DNA from: Saliphagus infecundisoli | Lineage (GTDB): Archaea > Halobacteriota > Halobacteria > Halobacteriales > Natrialbaceae | Reading direction: 5' to 3' | Assembly (NCBI RefSeq): GCF_020177375.1 | Contig: NZ_JAIWHV010000003.1 | Location: 124,001-188,000 of the forward strand | Length of the DNA stretch: 64,000 bases | In this document: positions 33,801 through 42,197 of the stretch, one piece after another | Layout of the letters: each line of letters opens with the position of its first letter | Position numbering within the stretch: position 1 is the stretch's first letter | Notes under the pieces: model-generated | What the model was told of the DNA's origin: nothing | Seen by the model: only the letters and a program-made list of their open reading frames with translations | Databases searched by the model: none | Position numbers and translations under genes: made by a program

Positions 33801-35663
33801 GGGATCGGAGACGCCGGGGGCGGCGAGATCGACGAACGTGGTCGTGACGGGCTCGCCCGAGCCGAGATCGTCCTCGGTCTCGGCCATGTGGACGGCGAGT
33901 TCCTGGACGGCGCCCTCCTCGCCCGTGTTCTCGAGATCGGCCGAGAGTTCGATCTCGGTGCCCTGGTCGGCCTCGTCGGGCCCCTCCAGGTTCGAGACGT
34001 CGATCGCGCCCAGATCGAGATTGCCCTGGACCTTGTATTGCAACAGGTTCAGATCCGTGGTATCGACCTCGCCGTCGCGGTTCAGGTCTCCGAGATCCTC
34101 GTTGAACCCCTCGGGGTTCATCCCGTAGATGTACTGTTGAGTGAGTTGGACGTCCTGGATGTTGACCGAGTCGTCCTGGTTGACGTCGCCGAGATCGTCC
34201 TCGTAGACGGCGGCGCCGACCTCGTCGACCGCGGCATACGCATCGACGATGCCGTACCCATACCGGACGTCCTGTTCGTCGCCCGGCTCCGACCAGTCGT
34301 CGGGTTTCCAGGCGGTCCCCTCGAGCACCGACCGGCTGTCCCCAGCCGTCAAGTCCTCGTTGGCCGAGAGCATCAAGGCGAGGACGCCCGCGACGTGGGG
34401 GGCGGCCATCGAGGTCCCGCTGAGATTCTGGTAGGTGCCGCCGGGTTCGGCGCTCAGCACCTCGTTGCCGGGGGCGGAGACGTCGGGTTTGATCCACTCG
34501 TCGGGCCAGTCGGGATCGGGTTCCTCCCAGTTGTCGGCGGCGATCGTATCGCCGCTCGAGAACTCCGTGATGTCGCCGTTCTCGTCCGACGCACCGATCG
34601 CAAAGGAATCATAGATGTTAGCAGGTGAGCCCACACAGCCCTCGCCGGAGTTGCCCGAGGAGGTGACGGCGAGGACGTCCATCGCGAGGGCGTTCTGGAT
34701 GACGGGGATCCAGGCGTCCTCGTAGACCGGGCCGAACAACCCGCAGCCGGCACCGAAACTCATGCTGATGACGTCGGCGCCCATCTCCTCGAGGACGTAC
34801 TCGAAGCCGGCGATCGGGTCCGAATCCGCCCCCGAGCCGCCCGGAAGGACGAGGCCGTGCTGGAGGTCGACGTTCGGGGCGACGCCGTACTGGGGCGTGT
34901 CGCCGTCGGGAGCACTGGCGCCGACGGTGCCACCGACGTGAGTCCCATGGTAGTGGGAATCGTACGGTTCCGAGCCCTCGATGGGCTCGCCATCGGGACC
35001 GATCTCGACCCACCCACCAGGGTAGGTCGGGTCATCGGAATCGTCCGAGTACAGTTCGAGGTCGGGATGAGAAACGTCGAAACCCGTATCGAGGACGGCG
35101 ACCTTGACGCCCTCGCCCTGGGTGCCGAAATCGTCCCAGACGTCGGGGGCGTTGATCTGCTCGAGGCCATACGTGGTGCCGTCGGCCTCTGGAGCCGTGT
35201 CGGCCGACTCGGGTTCGGGGACGCGATACTCGGGGACGAGGTAGACGGCGCGGACGCCCTCGACCGATTGGAGCTGGTCGGCGGTGACCGCGTCGGCATT
35301 GACCTCGGCGCGGATGACGTTGGTGATCCAGTAGCTCCTGACGAGGTCGACGGTATCGAACTCGGCGAGGGTCGTGCGGGCGGGCTCCTGGCTCGCCTCG
35401 GCGTGCTCGCGGAGCAGACGGATGCGTTCGGCGCGGTCGCCGGACAGGCTCTCGTCGTACTGGTCGAAGACGATGTAGACCTGCTGGGTTCCCTCGGCGT
35501 CGTCAAAGCGGGCGGCGGCCGCCGCCCGCACCTCCTCGATGGCACCGCCGCCGAACGCCGACGCCGCCCCGATCCCCGCAGCACCCTGCAGGATCGTGCG
35601 CCGCGAGACGTCGACCGATCGCTTCTCCTGACTCTCCGTTTCGTCCGTGGTATCTGAAGGCAC
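30876..35663 (-). CDS. Large secreted subtilisin-like protease with dockerin and CARDB/CnaB-like repeats
   Basis: The 1595-residue protein starts at GTG 35663 with a Tat signal (SRRTILQGAAGIGAASAFGG). A propeptide (about 55-150) precedes an S8 domain (about 165-480) with Asp192 (AVLDTGFD), His239 (HYHGTHVGG), Asn338 (SSGNSGEG) and Ser418 (SGTSMAAPHVAG). A dockerin follows (about 490-550) with two calcium loops, DVNQDDSVNIQD and DLNRDGEVDTTD. After it come several CARDB-like beta domains, one apparently interrupted by a ThuA-like alpha/beta insertion. Three carboxypeptidase-regulatory (CnaB-like) domains and two further CARDB-like domains complete the protein. No C-terminal anchor is seen. It probably degrades proteins outside the cell. 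Confidence 0.9.
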   Translation of the reverse strand: MPSDTTDETESQEKRSVDVSRRTILQGAAGIGAASAFGGGAIEEVRAAAAARFDDAEGTQQVYIVFDQYDESLSGDRAERIRLLREHAEASQEPARTTLAEFDTVDLVRSYWITNVIRAEVNADAVTADQLQSVEGVRAVYLVPEYRVPEPESADTAPEADGTTYGLEQINAPDVWDDFGTQGEGVKVAVLDTGFDVSHPDLELYSDDSDDPTYPGGWVEIGPDGEPIEGSEPYDSHYHGTHVGGTVGASAPDGDTPQYGVAPNVDLQHGLVLPGGSGADSDPIAGFEYVLEEMGADVISMSFGAGCGLFGPVYEDAWIPVIQNALAMDVLAVTSSGNSGEGCVGSPANIYDSFAIGASDENGDITEFSSGDTIAADNWEEPDPDWPDEWIKPDVSAPGNEVLSAEPGGTYQNLSGTSMAAPHVAGVLALMLSANEDLTAGDSRSVLEGTAWKPDDWSEPGDEQDVRYGYGIVDAYAAVDEVGAAVYEDDLGDVNQDDSVNIQDVQLTQQYIYGMNPEGFNEDLGDLNRDGEVDTTDLNLLQYKVQGNLDLGAIDVSNLEGPDEADQGTEIELSADLENTGEEGAVQELAVHMAETEDDLGSGEPVTTTFVDLAAPGVSDPVGHPAETTVTLAVDTSEFDPGEYYYGLYSEDDSETGELTLVSSYFEVSNLDAPGEVDQGDEIEVSADITNTGNADDTQTVEFRFDDLDEALLTEEVSLEPGEGTGVSFTVDTSDIEAGTYDHGVFTDDDGETATITILAAFFDVEITDAPGEVAVGDGYDVDATVENTGDAPDSQTVTYNVVQGETDVAVVDGGVDEEEHRREVVERDVEAEIENAADIVETLQGELDSDRYGVSAVDASDLLSVVGEYDVFVVNDFDEADVGAFLDELGDDQGVVYLENWGGSSASITDLSAATGDPSTVEDGYSGSTPINLELTADHALFTGVGEAGDTVELHAASAADRAWFDGYSGETVADVAATDGEPDGSAVGVSDDGREVLLATFGRSSFVSDDDFSADADAILGNAVVYVDDTGVVAGIEQTSEEVSLEPGESATVEFANTLGDVDPDLEWFHAVESEDDQDLVAFTAVPAGATVEGTVTDAESGDPIEGATVTLDADGGTYTATTDADGTYSLAGIPAGEHEITVTAEDYAEVSETIEVPEDGAVTYDAALEPAPGSITGQVTASDDGEPVEGVTIVGENGDGDTYEATTDAEGQYALDVPAGTYVVTVAETPPGYQPEEIVTVTAGETVEGVDFQIDRSPGSIEGQVTNAAGVPIEGAEVVDADQEAFSATTDADGNYTIEGVTPGTKALRALHENYPDSDITFVDVTPGETTSQNLTLGTYFEVSNLEAPGSAEQGETIEVSADVTNAGDQEASRTVFYFPPGTDFGAAVLDYEPEQSETVTLDGGETTTVSFSYEIPADEETGDLQHGVSADEVATATITIEEGGEPDPAYFEVSSIDGPDTVGAGESFTADATITNTGGEEATQTIFLFWDGEVNARERYSEAELRRLVDTDAMQEITLAGGDSTTVSLTHTLEDDLEPATYAYSISTLQEMASAEITVEAVESVRPPAHAGVPDHANAPDHAGIPSWLRR

Positions 35664-35884
35664 GACATCCAGTCTCGAACATACGTTCTTAAAACTATTG
35701 GATATATCTAGAGAGAATTTCCATTAGATATCTACTCGAACCGAGTGAACCCGCCCTACGAACCCGCCAGCAGCGCGACGACGGTCCGTGACACGGTACG
35801 ATGCGGCCGGTGGCCGTGGCCGCCTCCTCTCGGAGTGCTCGAGGGCGCCGCGAGATACAAGACGACCGGCGTCGAAGGAGGGAC
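35664..35884. other. Divergent promoter region
   Basis: A 221-bp region, AT-rich at 35690-35740 (tatatctagag, attagatatcta). It probably contains the promoter of the protease gene on the minus strand. A Shine-Dalgarno-like ggagg lies 5 bp before the GTG at 35885 for the universal stress gene. No ORF convinces. Confidence 0.5.
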
Positions 35885-36316
35885 GTGGCTCCCTCGCACG
35901 TCCTCGTCGCGCTGGACGGCTCGCCGCTGGCCGACGACGCCCTCGAGTTCGCACTCGAGGTCTTCGAGTGCCCGATCACGGTGGTGAACGTCGTGACGCC
36001 CCTGGACGCGGGGATGAGCGAGGGTGGCGTACTGGAACCCGACGAGGAACGGCTCGAGACCGCGGAGGACCGCGCCGAGCGGGTGATCGAGCGCGCCCGC
36101 GACCGGGCGGCGGCCGTCGACCGGACGGTCGAGACGACCGTCGAGTCCGGCGACCCGGCCGAGGCGATCCTGGCCTACGTCGAGGCGTCCGGCGTCGATC
36201 ACGTAGTGATGGGCGGCCACGGCGGATCCGAGAGCGGCGTCCTCCCCAGGCTGCTCGGGACGGTGGCGACCACGGTTGTCGGCGAGGCGCCGGTTCCGGT
36301 GACTGTCGTCAGGTAA
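35885..36316 (+). CDS. Universal stress protein (UspA family)
   Basis: A 143-residue single Usp domain. The N-terminal SHVLVALDGSPLADDALEFA gives the first strand and the Asp/Gly/Ser nucleotide-proximal loop. The C-terminal GVDHVVMGGHGGSESGVLPR followed by LLGTVATTV fits the ATP-binding G-2x-G-9x-G-S/T motif of ATP-binding Usps. GTG 35885 is preferred because of the ggagg ribosome-binding site and because residues upstream do not resemble Usp. The stop is 6 bp from the end of the convergent PiT gene. The trigger condition is unknown. Confidence 0.85.
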   Translation: MAPSHVLVALDGSPLADDALEFALEVFECPITVVNVVTPLDAGMSEGGVLEPDEERLETAEDRAERVIERARDRAAAVDRTVETTVESGDPAEAILAYVEASGVDHVVMGGHGGSESGVLPRLLGTVATTVVGEAPVPVTVVR

Positions 36317-36322
36317 CTCCGA

Positions 36323-37525
36323 CTACTGGATCCCCAGGACCGCCGAGAACAGCCGGTAGAGGCCGAATCCGATCCCGACCGAACTCGCGAGCGTGAGCAC
36401 CCAGAAGCCGATCGTGACGCCGATCTTCCGCCGGGAGACGCCGGCGGTTCCGGCGGCCAGTCCGCCGCCGATGACCCCCGAGATGATGATGTTGTTGAAC
36501 GAGATCGGAATCCCGAGCGTGATTGCGGCCTGTGCGATGAGAAAGCCCGGGACGAGCGCCGCGACCGACCGGCGCACTCCCAGCTGGGCGTACTCGCGGG
36601 AGGTCGCCTGCAACAGTCGGGGTGCCCCCATCCACGCCCCCGCGAGGATGCCCGTGGCACCGATCGCGAGCAGGACGATCCCGGGAAGCCCGAGCTCGGC
36701 CCCGTACAGCGCCTCCAGGGGCCCGGTCGCGAGCCCGACCTGGCTACCGCCGCTGCTGAAGGCGACGATCCCGCCGAGGACGAGCAGGAAGGTTCGGATC
36801 CCCTGCTCGACCGATGCCGCCACCTGCCGACGGATGAACCGGTAGCCGACGGCGGCAAAGACGACGGTGACGACGATCGCCACGGGGTCGATGCCGGCGA
36901 CGTTCGGGGAGCCGAGCGCGGACGAGACCAGGTCCGCGACCGACCCCTGTGCGCGCTCGGGGTGGGGGATGATCCCGAGGCGGATGTGGGCGAGGACGCC
37001 CGCGACGACCGCCGCGAGCACCGGGACGCCGACGGTCTCGGGGATGTCCTCCCGGCGGAGGAGACTCGCCGTGAGGTAGGCGATCCCGCCCGAGGTCGGC
37101 GGGACCAGAAGCCAGAACGTCCCGATCCGGCGGTAGGTGTCGACGGCGGGGTCGCCACCCAGCGAGAGGCCGACGCCGACCATCGCCCCGGTCGTCGCGA
37201 ACGCCGCCGGCACCGGATACCCCGAGTAGACCCCGAAGGTCATGAACGTCGCCGCGACCAGCAGCCCGGTCGTCGCGGCAAGCGGCGTGAACGCGGTGCC
37301 GACGATCAGGTCCGCGCCGACGGTCTCGGAGATGCTTCCCCCCTGGGTGAGCGCGCCCGCCGCCGCAAGGATCCCGATGAGGAACGCGGCCCGCATCGTC
37401 GAGACGGCGTTGGCACCGATCGCGGGCGCAAAGGGCGGCGAGTTGCTGTTGGCGCCCAGCGACCACGCCATGAACAGGCCGGTCACCGTCGCGAGGGCGA
37501 CCAGCGCCCAGAACGACGCCGTCAC
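36323..37525 (-). CDS. pitA: PiT-family inorganic phosphate transporter
   Basis: The 400-residue transporter has about ten membrane helices and the internally duplicated PiT signature. The N-terminal copy is SLGANSNSPPFAPAIGANAVS (about 23-42). The C-terminal copy includes GIPISFNNIIISGVIGGGLA (about 346-365). PiT proteins import phosphate driven by proton or sodium gradients at the cytoplasmic membrane. The C-terminal copy has SFNN in place of the usual GANDV-like core. It overlaps by 4 bp the end of the two-domain stress protein at 37522, so the two are co-translated. Confidence 0.85.
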   Translation of the reverse strand: MTASFWALVALATVTGLFMAWSLGANSNSPPFAPAIGANAVSTMRAAFLIGILAAAGALTQGGSISETVGADLIVGTAFTPLAATTGLLVAATFMTFGVYSGYPVPAAFATTGAMVGVGLSLGGDPAVDTYRRIGTFWLLVPPTSGGIAYLTASLLRREDIPETVGVPVLAAVVAGVLAHIRLGIIPHPERAQGSVADLVSSALGSPNVAGIDPVAIVVTVVFAAVGYRFIRRQVAASVEQGIRTFLLVLGGIVAFSSGGSQVGLATGPLEALYGAELGLPGIVLLAIGATGILAGAWMGAPRLLQATSREYAQLGVRRSVAALVPGFLIAQAAITLGIPISFNNIIISGVIGGGLAAGTAGVSRRKIGVTIGFWVLTLASSVGIGFGLYRLFSAVLGIQ

Positions 37526-38433
37526 GGCCGTCTCCAGAAGCGCGCGAGCCGTCTCAGCCGCGGCCGTCCCACGGCGTCTCCTGCACGCGAGAGCAGAACC
37601 GTCTCGTCGATGCGGGGCAACACCACCTGCGGGATCGATCCGACGAGCCGTCGATGGATCCCGCTCCGGCGGGTGACGCCGAAGACGACGACGTCGTGGT
37701 CGGCCGCGGCCTCGACGAGCACCGCCGAAACGTCGTCGCCGCGCTCGAGACGTGTCTCGATCCGAACGTCGGGACCGGGCGCAGTCTCGACGTGTTCGAC
37801 CGCCTCCTCGATCGCCTCGTCGGCCGCGCCCTCGTGGTTGGTTCCGTCCTCGCCGCCCGGGTCGGCGACGGAGAGGACGGACACGGTCGCGTCGTTGCGC
37901 GCGGCGATCGCCTTCGCCGCGGCCGCCGCCGGCCGGACGTGGGGACCGCCGGCGACCGGAACCAGAACGGAGTCGACGCCATCGGCCTCGTAGCCGATCC
38001 GCTCGACGTAGAGGTCACAGGGTGCGCGTTCGATGAGGCGATCGAGGTTCGTCCCGAGCAGCGCGTCGGTCCGCGAGCTTCGCTCGTGCCACCCGATCAC
38101 GAGCGCGCGGGGCTCGACGCGGCGAACCTCCGAGAGGACGCCGTCGGCGACCGAGCGATCGACGACGACCTCGCGCTCGACGGGGACGTCCCCGGGGGCG
38201 ATGGCGATCGCCGCCTCGAGGACGGCCTGCGTGTCGTGGGCGTACTGCTCGACGATCGTCTCGTCGGAGTAGATCGAAAACGGCGAGCCGTGGGGTTTGG
38301 CGACGACCGAGACGATCCGGACGCCGACGCCGGCCGCACGTGCGAGGTCGCTCGCGGTTCGGACCAACTGCTCGACGTGATCCGGGTTCGCGACCGCGAC
38401 CAGCACGGGTTCGTCCGTCGGCGGTTCGTTCAT
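37522..38433 (-). CDS. Tandem two-domain universal stress protein
   Basis: The 303-residue protein consists of two Usp-like domains. The first (about 8-145) contains VLVAVANPDHVEQLVRTASD and ALVIGWHERSSRTDALLGTN. The second (about 155-275) contains SVLVPVAGGPHVRPAAAAAK and DVVVFGVTRRSGIHRRLVGS. It ends in a short Arg-rich tail (GRPRLRRLARFWRRP). Its stop overlaps the PiT start by ATGA. Fused or adjacent Usp domains often regulate transporters, so modulating PiT activity is a reasonable inference without direct evidence. Confidence 0.85.
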   Translation of the reverse strand: MNEPPTDEPVLVAVANPDHVEQLVRTASDLARAAGVGVRIVSVVAKPHGSPFSIYSDETIVEQYAHDTQAVLEAAIAIAPGDVPVEREVVVDRSVADGVLSEVRRVEPRALVIGWHERSSRTDALLGTNLDRLIERAPCDLYVERIGYEADGVDSVLVPVAGGPHVRPAAAAAKAIAARNDATVSVLSVADPGGEDGTNHEGAADEAIEEAVEHVETAPGPDVRIETRLERGDDVSAVLVEAAADHDVVVFGVTRRSGIHRRLVGSIPQVVLPRIDETVLLSRAGDAVGRPRLRRLARFWRRP

Positions 38434-38546
38434 CGGTACCTACTTGCACGGGAGAAGAGGAATATCCTCCGGTGGGACCGGTCTCGCCGCCGACCGCTCC
38501 TCGCACGGATCGCAGGGCGGGTCCGCCCCCGGAGTCCGGCACCCGC

Positions 38547-39287
38547 TCACCGCTTCCGGGTCGCCCGCTCGATTGCCCGCAACACGCCGTGAAGCGTCGT
38601 GATCTCCCGGTCGGTGGGATGGGCTCGCCCGACCAGCCGCCGGACCAGCCGCATCGTCTTCGCGCGTTTCTCCGCCGGGTAGCCGACGGACGCGAGGGTC
38701 TCCCCGAACCGGTCGTAGAAGCGTTCGATCTCGCCCTCGTCAGCGCGTTCGTGGGAGACGTCGGGAAGCTGGGAGTCGGCCATCGCCAGCCCGCGGAGCT
38801 CGTAGAGCGCGATCGTCGCGGCCTGGCCGAGGTTGAGAACGGGATACTCCGCGCTCGCGGGGATCGCACACACCTGGTCGAGAGAGGCAAGTTCCTCGTT
38901 GGTGAGCCCGATCCGCTCGCGCCCGAACAGGAGCGCCGTGTCGGCACCGACCCCCGCGAGGTCGTCGGCGAGGTCGGCGGGCGTCCGGAACGGGAACCGG
39001 ACGTGTTTCCGGGCGTCCTCGTTGGTCGTTGCCGTGAAGCCGACGGTGTGGTAGCTCTCGACGACCTTCTCGAGAGTGACTTCGCGCGCGTTCGGGAGGA
39101 CGTCCTCGCGGGCCTGGCCGGCGAAGCCGTAGGCGTCGCCCTCCCGGTCGAGGTCGGGAGGGTCGACCAGCAGCAGCTCCTCGAAGCCGAAGTTCTTCAT
39201 CGCGCGGGCGATCGTGCCGACGTTGCCGGGGGTGTCGGCGTCGACGACGACGACTGCCGGCGGGCTCGCGGGCCGCTCCCCGCTCAC
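38547..39287 (-). CDS. trmJ: TrmJ-like SPOUT RNA methyltransferase
   Basis: A 246-residue SPOUT-class methyltransferase. The N-terminal VVVVDADTPGNVGTIARAMK carries the conserved Asn-Gly segment. TALLFGRERIGLTNEEL (about 117-133) and VLNLGQAATIALYELRGLA (about 148-166) make the trefoil-knot S-adenosylmethionine site. A helical C-terminal extension follows. The family makes 2'-O-methyl nucleotides, typically at position 32 of tRNA. GTG 39287 is chosen because it overlaps the stop of the upstream gene by GTGA. The exact RNA target in this organism is an inference. Confidence 0.88.
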   Translation of the reverse strand: MSGERPASPPAVVVVDADTPGNVGTIARAMKNFGFEELLLVDPPDLDREGDAYGFAGQAREDVLPNAREVTLEKVVESYHTVGFTATTNEDARKHVRFPFRTPADLADDLAGVGADTALLFGRERIGLTNEELASLDQVCAIPASAEYPVLNLGQAATIALYELRGLAMADSQLPDVSHERADEGEIERFYDRFGETLASVGYPAEKRAKTMRLVRRLVGRAHPTDREITTLHGVLRAIERATRKR

Positions 39288-39796
39288 GAGGGATAGTCTG
39301 GATCGAGGTCGACGCCGCTGTCGGCGATCGCCTCCTCGGTGAGTTCGGGGTGGTCGTCCGGGCTGACCGTCGGCGGCTCGGGGAGGTCCTCGGGGTCGGT
39401 CTCGACGTACTCCATCCCCTCGTAGCCCTCGGGGGCCCGTCCGCCGTCCGCGAACCACTCGAAGAAGGCGTCCTCGAGCCCGTCCGTTCCCCGATGCTCG
39501 TCGCCTCCCTCCCGGCGGAACCAGTAGACGAAGTCGGGTTCGTGCTCCTCACAGAGGATCACCTCGTCCAGGGGCTCGCCGTAGACGTACTGGGCGGTGT
39601 TACACGCCTCCAGGTCGGCGTCGCCGTGGATCAGCCAGCAGGCGTTACACGGTGCGTTGTAGATCGATCCCAGCCGGACGATCCGTTTCCGGTCCTCGGG
39701 GGACATCTCCTCGAAGGGGAGGAACTCGCCGTCGTCGTCGAGGATTGCCGCCTCGTCGAAGCGCCATCCGAGCATCCCGATGCTCACCTTGCCCAT
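39284..39796 (-). CDS. Conserved-looking hypothetical protein with Cys motifs
   Basis: A 170-residue acidic soluble protein. Residues 45-85 carry five Cys-region ligands: NAPCNACWLIHG, then DLEACNTAQYVYGEP and ILCEEHEPDF. This could bind zinc or an Fe-S cluster. The C-terminal third is very acidic and Pro-rich, ending in DPDYPS. It overlaps the start of the trmJ-like gene by GTGA, so a link to RNA modification is possible. I do not recognise the family with certainty. Confidence 0.65.
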   Translation of the reverse strand: MGKVSIGMLGWRFDEAAILDDDGEFLPFEEMSPEDRKRIVRLGSIYNAPCNACWLIHGDADLEACNTAQYVYGEPLDEVILCEEHEPDFVYWFRREGGDEHRGTDGLEDAFFEWFADGGRAPEGYEGMEYVETDPEDLPEPPTVSPDDHPELTEEAIADSGVDLDPDYPS

Positions 39797-39831
39797 ACGG
39801 GGGCTACGGAGCCGGGAGGGGAAAAGGCGTA

Positions 39832-41922
39832 CTACTCGATCGAGATGGTCCAGTCGCCGTCGGCCTCAACGTTGAGCCAGACCGCGCCGCCGGCGCTGTA
39901 CGAGCGGTTGTTGTCGAACTCGCCCTCGTCGTAGATCACCTGCTCCCAGTTGCCCTCGGTGTCGTAGCCGTCGACGATGAACTCGCCGGAGCCGTCGTGG
40001 GTCGCCTGGAGGGAGACGCCGCCCTCCGTCCACAGCGGCCCGATGTACGAGGAGCCGCTTCCCGACGCTTCCGTCGGAAGCTCCGCCAAGTCGTCGCTGT
40101 GGACCTCCGGCTGTTCGATCTCGATCGTCCAGTCGCCGTCGGCCTCGACCTCGAGGGTGTAGCTCCCGCCGCCGACGGCAAAGGCCGACTCCCCGGAGCC
40201 GCTCCCGGCCGTCGAGACGACGAGTTCGTTCGGAAGTTCGCCCTGGACTTCGACGACGAACTCGCCGGAGCCGCCGTGTTCGAAGCTCGCGAGCGCGATC
40301 CCCGCCTGGAGGTCGAACTCGCCCGTCGAACCGCTTCCGGAGCCCTCGAACTCGTGAGAGGGGCCGGCCTCCAAGAGCGTCCCCTCCTCGCGTTCGGGGG
40401 TCTCGGAAGACTCGGAGTCGCCGTCGCCGGCGTCGATCCCCCCGTCGACCAGCGCCGACGGCGTGACGACGTCGAGCCCCCGTTGTTCGATGTGGTTGAC
40501 GAGCTCCTCGAAGTCCGAGACGGGCATGAATTCCCCGGAGGCGTCCTCGGCGGCGTCGTCGGCGACGATCCGGGGGACCCGGATCACGACGAGCTGGTTG
40601 TACTGGTCTGCGAGGTTGATCTGGCGGCGGACGCCGTCGTGGAGCGCCATCCCCCAGAACGTCGAAACCGTGTGGATCCCCGTCGGCGGAGCCGCGGTCG
40701 GGTTGTACCCGAACAGGAAGCCCGACTCGTGGACGTCCCTGACGATCTCTACGGTCTCCCGGCTCATTCGGTCGTCGGGCGCGAAGAAGTGTCGTGCGCC
40801 GTCCTCGAACCCCTGATCGGCGAGGAACTCCTGGCCGTTCTCGATGATGTCGCGTTGCTGTTCGGGCGGGCGCTCGGGCAGCGCGCCCGCGTTTGCGGGG
40901 TGAGAACAGACGTCCCAGCCCCGGTCGCGGAGTTCGGTTAGCTCCTCTACGCCCATCCGGCCCGAGCTGCCGATCGCGCGCGGGTCGATCGGCAGGGCCG
41001 CGGGCCACTCGCGCTCGGCGAGGTTGGGGATCGCGACCTCCCGGTGGGACTCGATCCCGCCGTAAAACGCGAGGATCGCCTTCCCGTTGTCGGGAGTCTG
41101 GGTCCGCCGGAGGTCGTCGGCGACAAAGCGGGTCGGTCCGTCCTCGGGCCCGAAGACGGTCAGGCGTAACTCGGTGACGTTCGTGAGGTCCGGGGTGCCG
41201 TGTTTCGACGTGTAGCCGAAGTCCACCCGGAACCAGTCGTCGAGGCCCTCGGGGACGATCCGGTTTGCGGTGAGGTGGGTCCCCCGCTCGGGGGCGATGA
41301 CCTCCATGACGACCCGCCGGGCCGACTCGGCTTTGATCGCCATCGAGAGCGTCCAGTTCTCGAGGTCGATCCCGTCGGGGAAACCCATTGCCATCACGGC
41401 CGCGTCGTCCTCGCTCTCAACCGCGATCGCCTGTGATCCCGTCCGTGCCTCCTCGGAGGCGGCTTCGGGGACCCCGGTGTGGACCACCCAGTCGCCGAGG
41501 CTCTCGAAGTCCGAGACGACCTCGCCGTACTCGATCGCCGGCCAGCGGGGCAGTTCCGCGTCGGACGCTCCCTCGTCGGTTTCGTTTCCATCGGTCTCGT
41601 TTCCATCGGTCTCGTTTCCATCGGTCTCGTTCCCGTCGGTTTCGTTGGTCTCCGTCTCGTTTCCGCCCCCGTCGCTCTCGTTGTCGACGGTCTCGTTGCC
41701 GTCGCTCTCGTTTTCCGTCTCGGTGGTTTCGGTCTCGGTTTCCTCCGATTCTTCCTCGTCCGTCTCGTTCGTCCCGTTCTCGGTCGCCGTCTCCGTGGAG
41801 TCGTTTTCCTCACCGGACTCGTTTTCTTCCTCGTCCCCCGAGAGCGACTCGGTACAGCCGGCCAGCGGGATCGACGCCCCGAGCGCCGTCAACATGGTCC
41901 GTCGCGACGGTCCGTTATCCAT
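39832..41922 (-). CDS. Polysaccharide-deacetylase-like Tat lipoprotein with Asn-Glu-Thr repeat stalk
   Basis: The 696-residue product has a Tat lipoprotein signal (SRRTMLTALGASIPLAGC). A long acidic linker (about 24-118) contains many N-x-T sites, including NETDG repeats. A beta-sandwich region (about 130-265; VVSDFESLGDWVV) comes next, then a NodB-like deacetylase domain (about 270-480; AILAFYGGIESHREVAIP, GWDVCSHPANAG, FFAPDDRMS). Two C-terminal beta domains end in DGDWTIEIE and DGDWTISIE. It should sit on the outer face of the membrane and modify surface or environmental polysaccharide. Metal-binding residues are less canonical than in bacterial enzymes, so activity is uncertain. Confidence 0.75.
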   Translation of the reverse strand: MDNGPSRRTMLTALGASIPLAGCTESLSGDEEENESGEENDSTETATENGTNETDEEESEETETETTETENESDGNETVDNESDGGGNETETNETDGNETDGNETDGNETDGNETDEGASDAELPRWPAIEYGEVVSDFESLGDWVVHTGVPEAASEEARTGSQAIAVESEDDAAVMAMGFPDGIDLENWTLSMAIKAESARRVVMEVIAPERGTHLTANRIVPEGLDDWFRVDFGYTSKHGTPDLTNVTELRLTVFGPEDGPTRFVADDLRRTQTPDNGKAILAFYGGIESHREVAIPNLAEREWPAALPIDPRAIGSSGRMGVEELTELRDRGWDVCSHPANAGALPERPPEQQRDIIENGQEFLADQGFEDGARHFFAPDDRMSRETVEIVRDVHESGFLFGYNPTAAPPTGIHTVSTFWGMALHDGVRRQINLADQYNQLVVIRVPRIVADDAAEDASGEFMPVSDFEELVNHIEQRGLDVVTPSALVDGGIDAGDGDSESSETPEREEGTLLEAGPSHEFEGSGSGSTGEFDLQAGIALASFEHGGSGEFVVEVQGELPNELVVSTAGSGSGESAFAVGGGSYTLEVEADGDWTIEIEQPEVHSDDLAELPTEASGSGSSYIGPLWTEGGVSLQATHDGSGEFIVDGYDTEGNWEQVIYDEGEFDNNRSYSAGGAVWLNVEADGDWTISIE
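41584..41643 (-). repeat. Tandem 15-bp repeat encoding NETDG (4 copies)
   Basis: Three identical units of gtttccatcggtctc and one variant, in frame within the linker of the deacetylase lipoprotein. Each unit encodes five residues with one N-glycosylation sequon, so copy-number change alters stalk length without a frameshift. Confidence 0.9.
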
Positions 41923-42197
41923 ACGCGGCCGTTGGGTTCGCGGTACTTGTTAATACGGATGTTAAGCCGAGCCCCGCGGTCGCGGGAAAACGATCGGAAG
42001 ACCCCACGCAGTAGGGCACTCGTCGCGCACTTATGGGTCCGATAGCAACGGAACCGACCGCGAATCAGCGCTCGCGGCGGACGGTCGGGGCCGCGGCTGG
42101 ACCGCCGCCCGGTCGGGCTCCAGCTCCGATCGACCGTCACGAAACGCCGAATTGGCCGGCATAGTTAATGTATTCCTGCCCGATACTCCCCACGGGA
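41923..42197. other. Intergenic between divergent genes
   Basis: 275 bp without a convincing ORF. The left part, with TATA-like ttgttaatac near 41950, probably serves the deacetylase lipoprotein gene. The right part has agttaatgt about 30 bp before the ATG at 42198 for the HTH gene. Confidence 0.5.
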
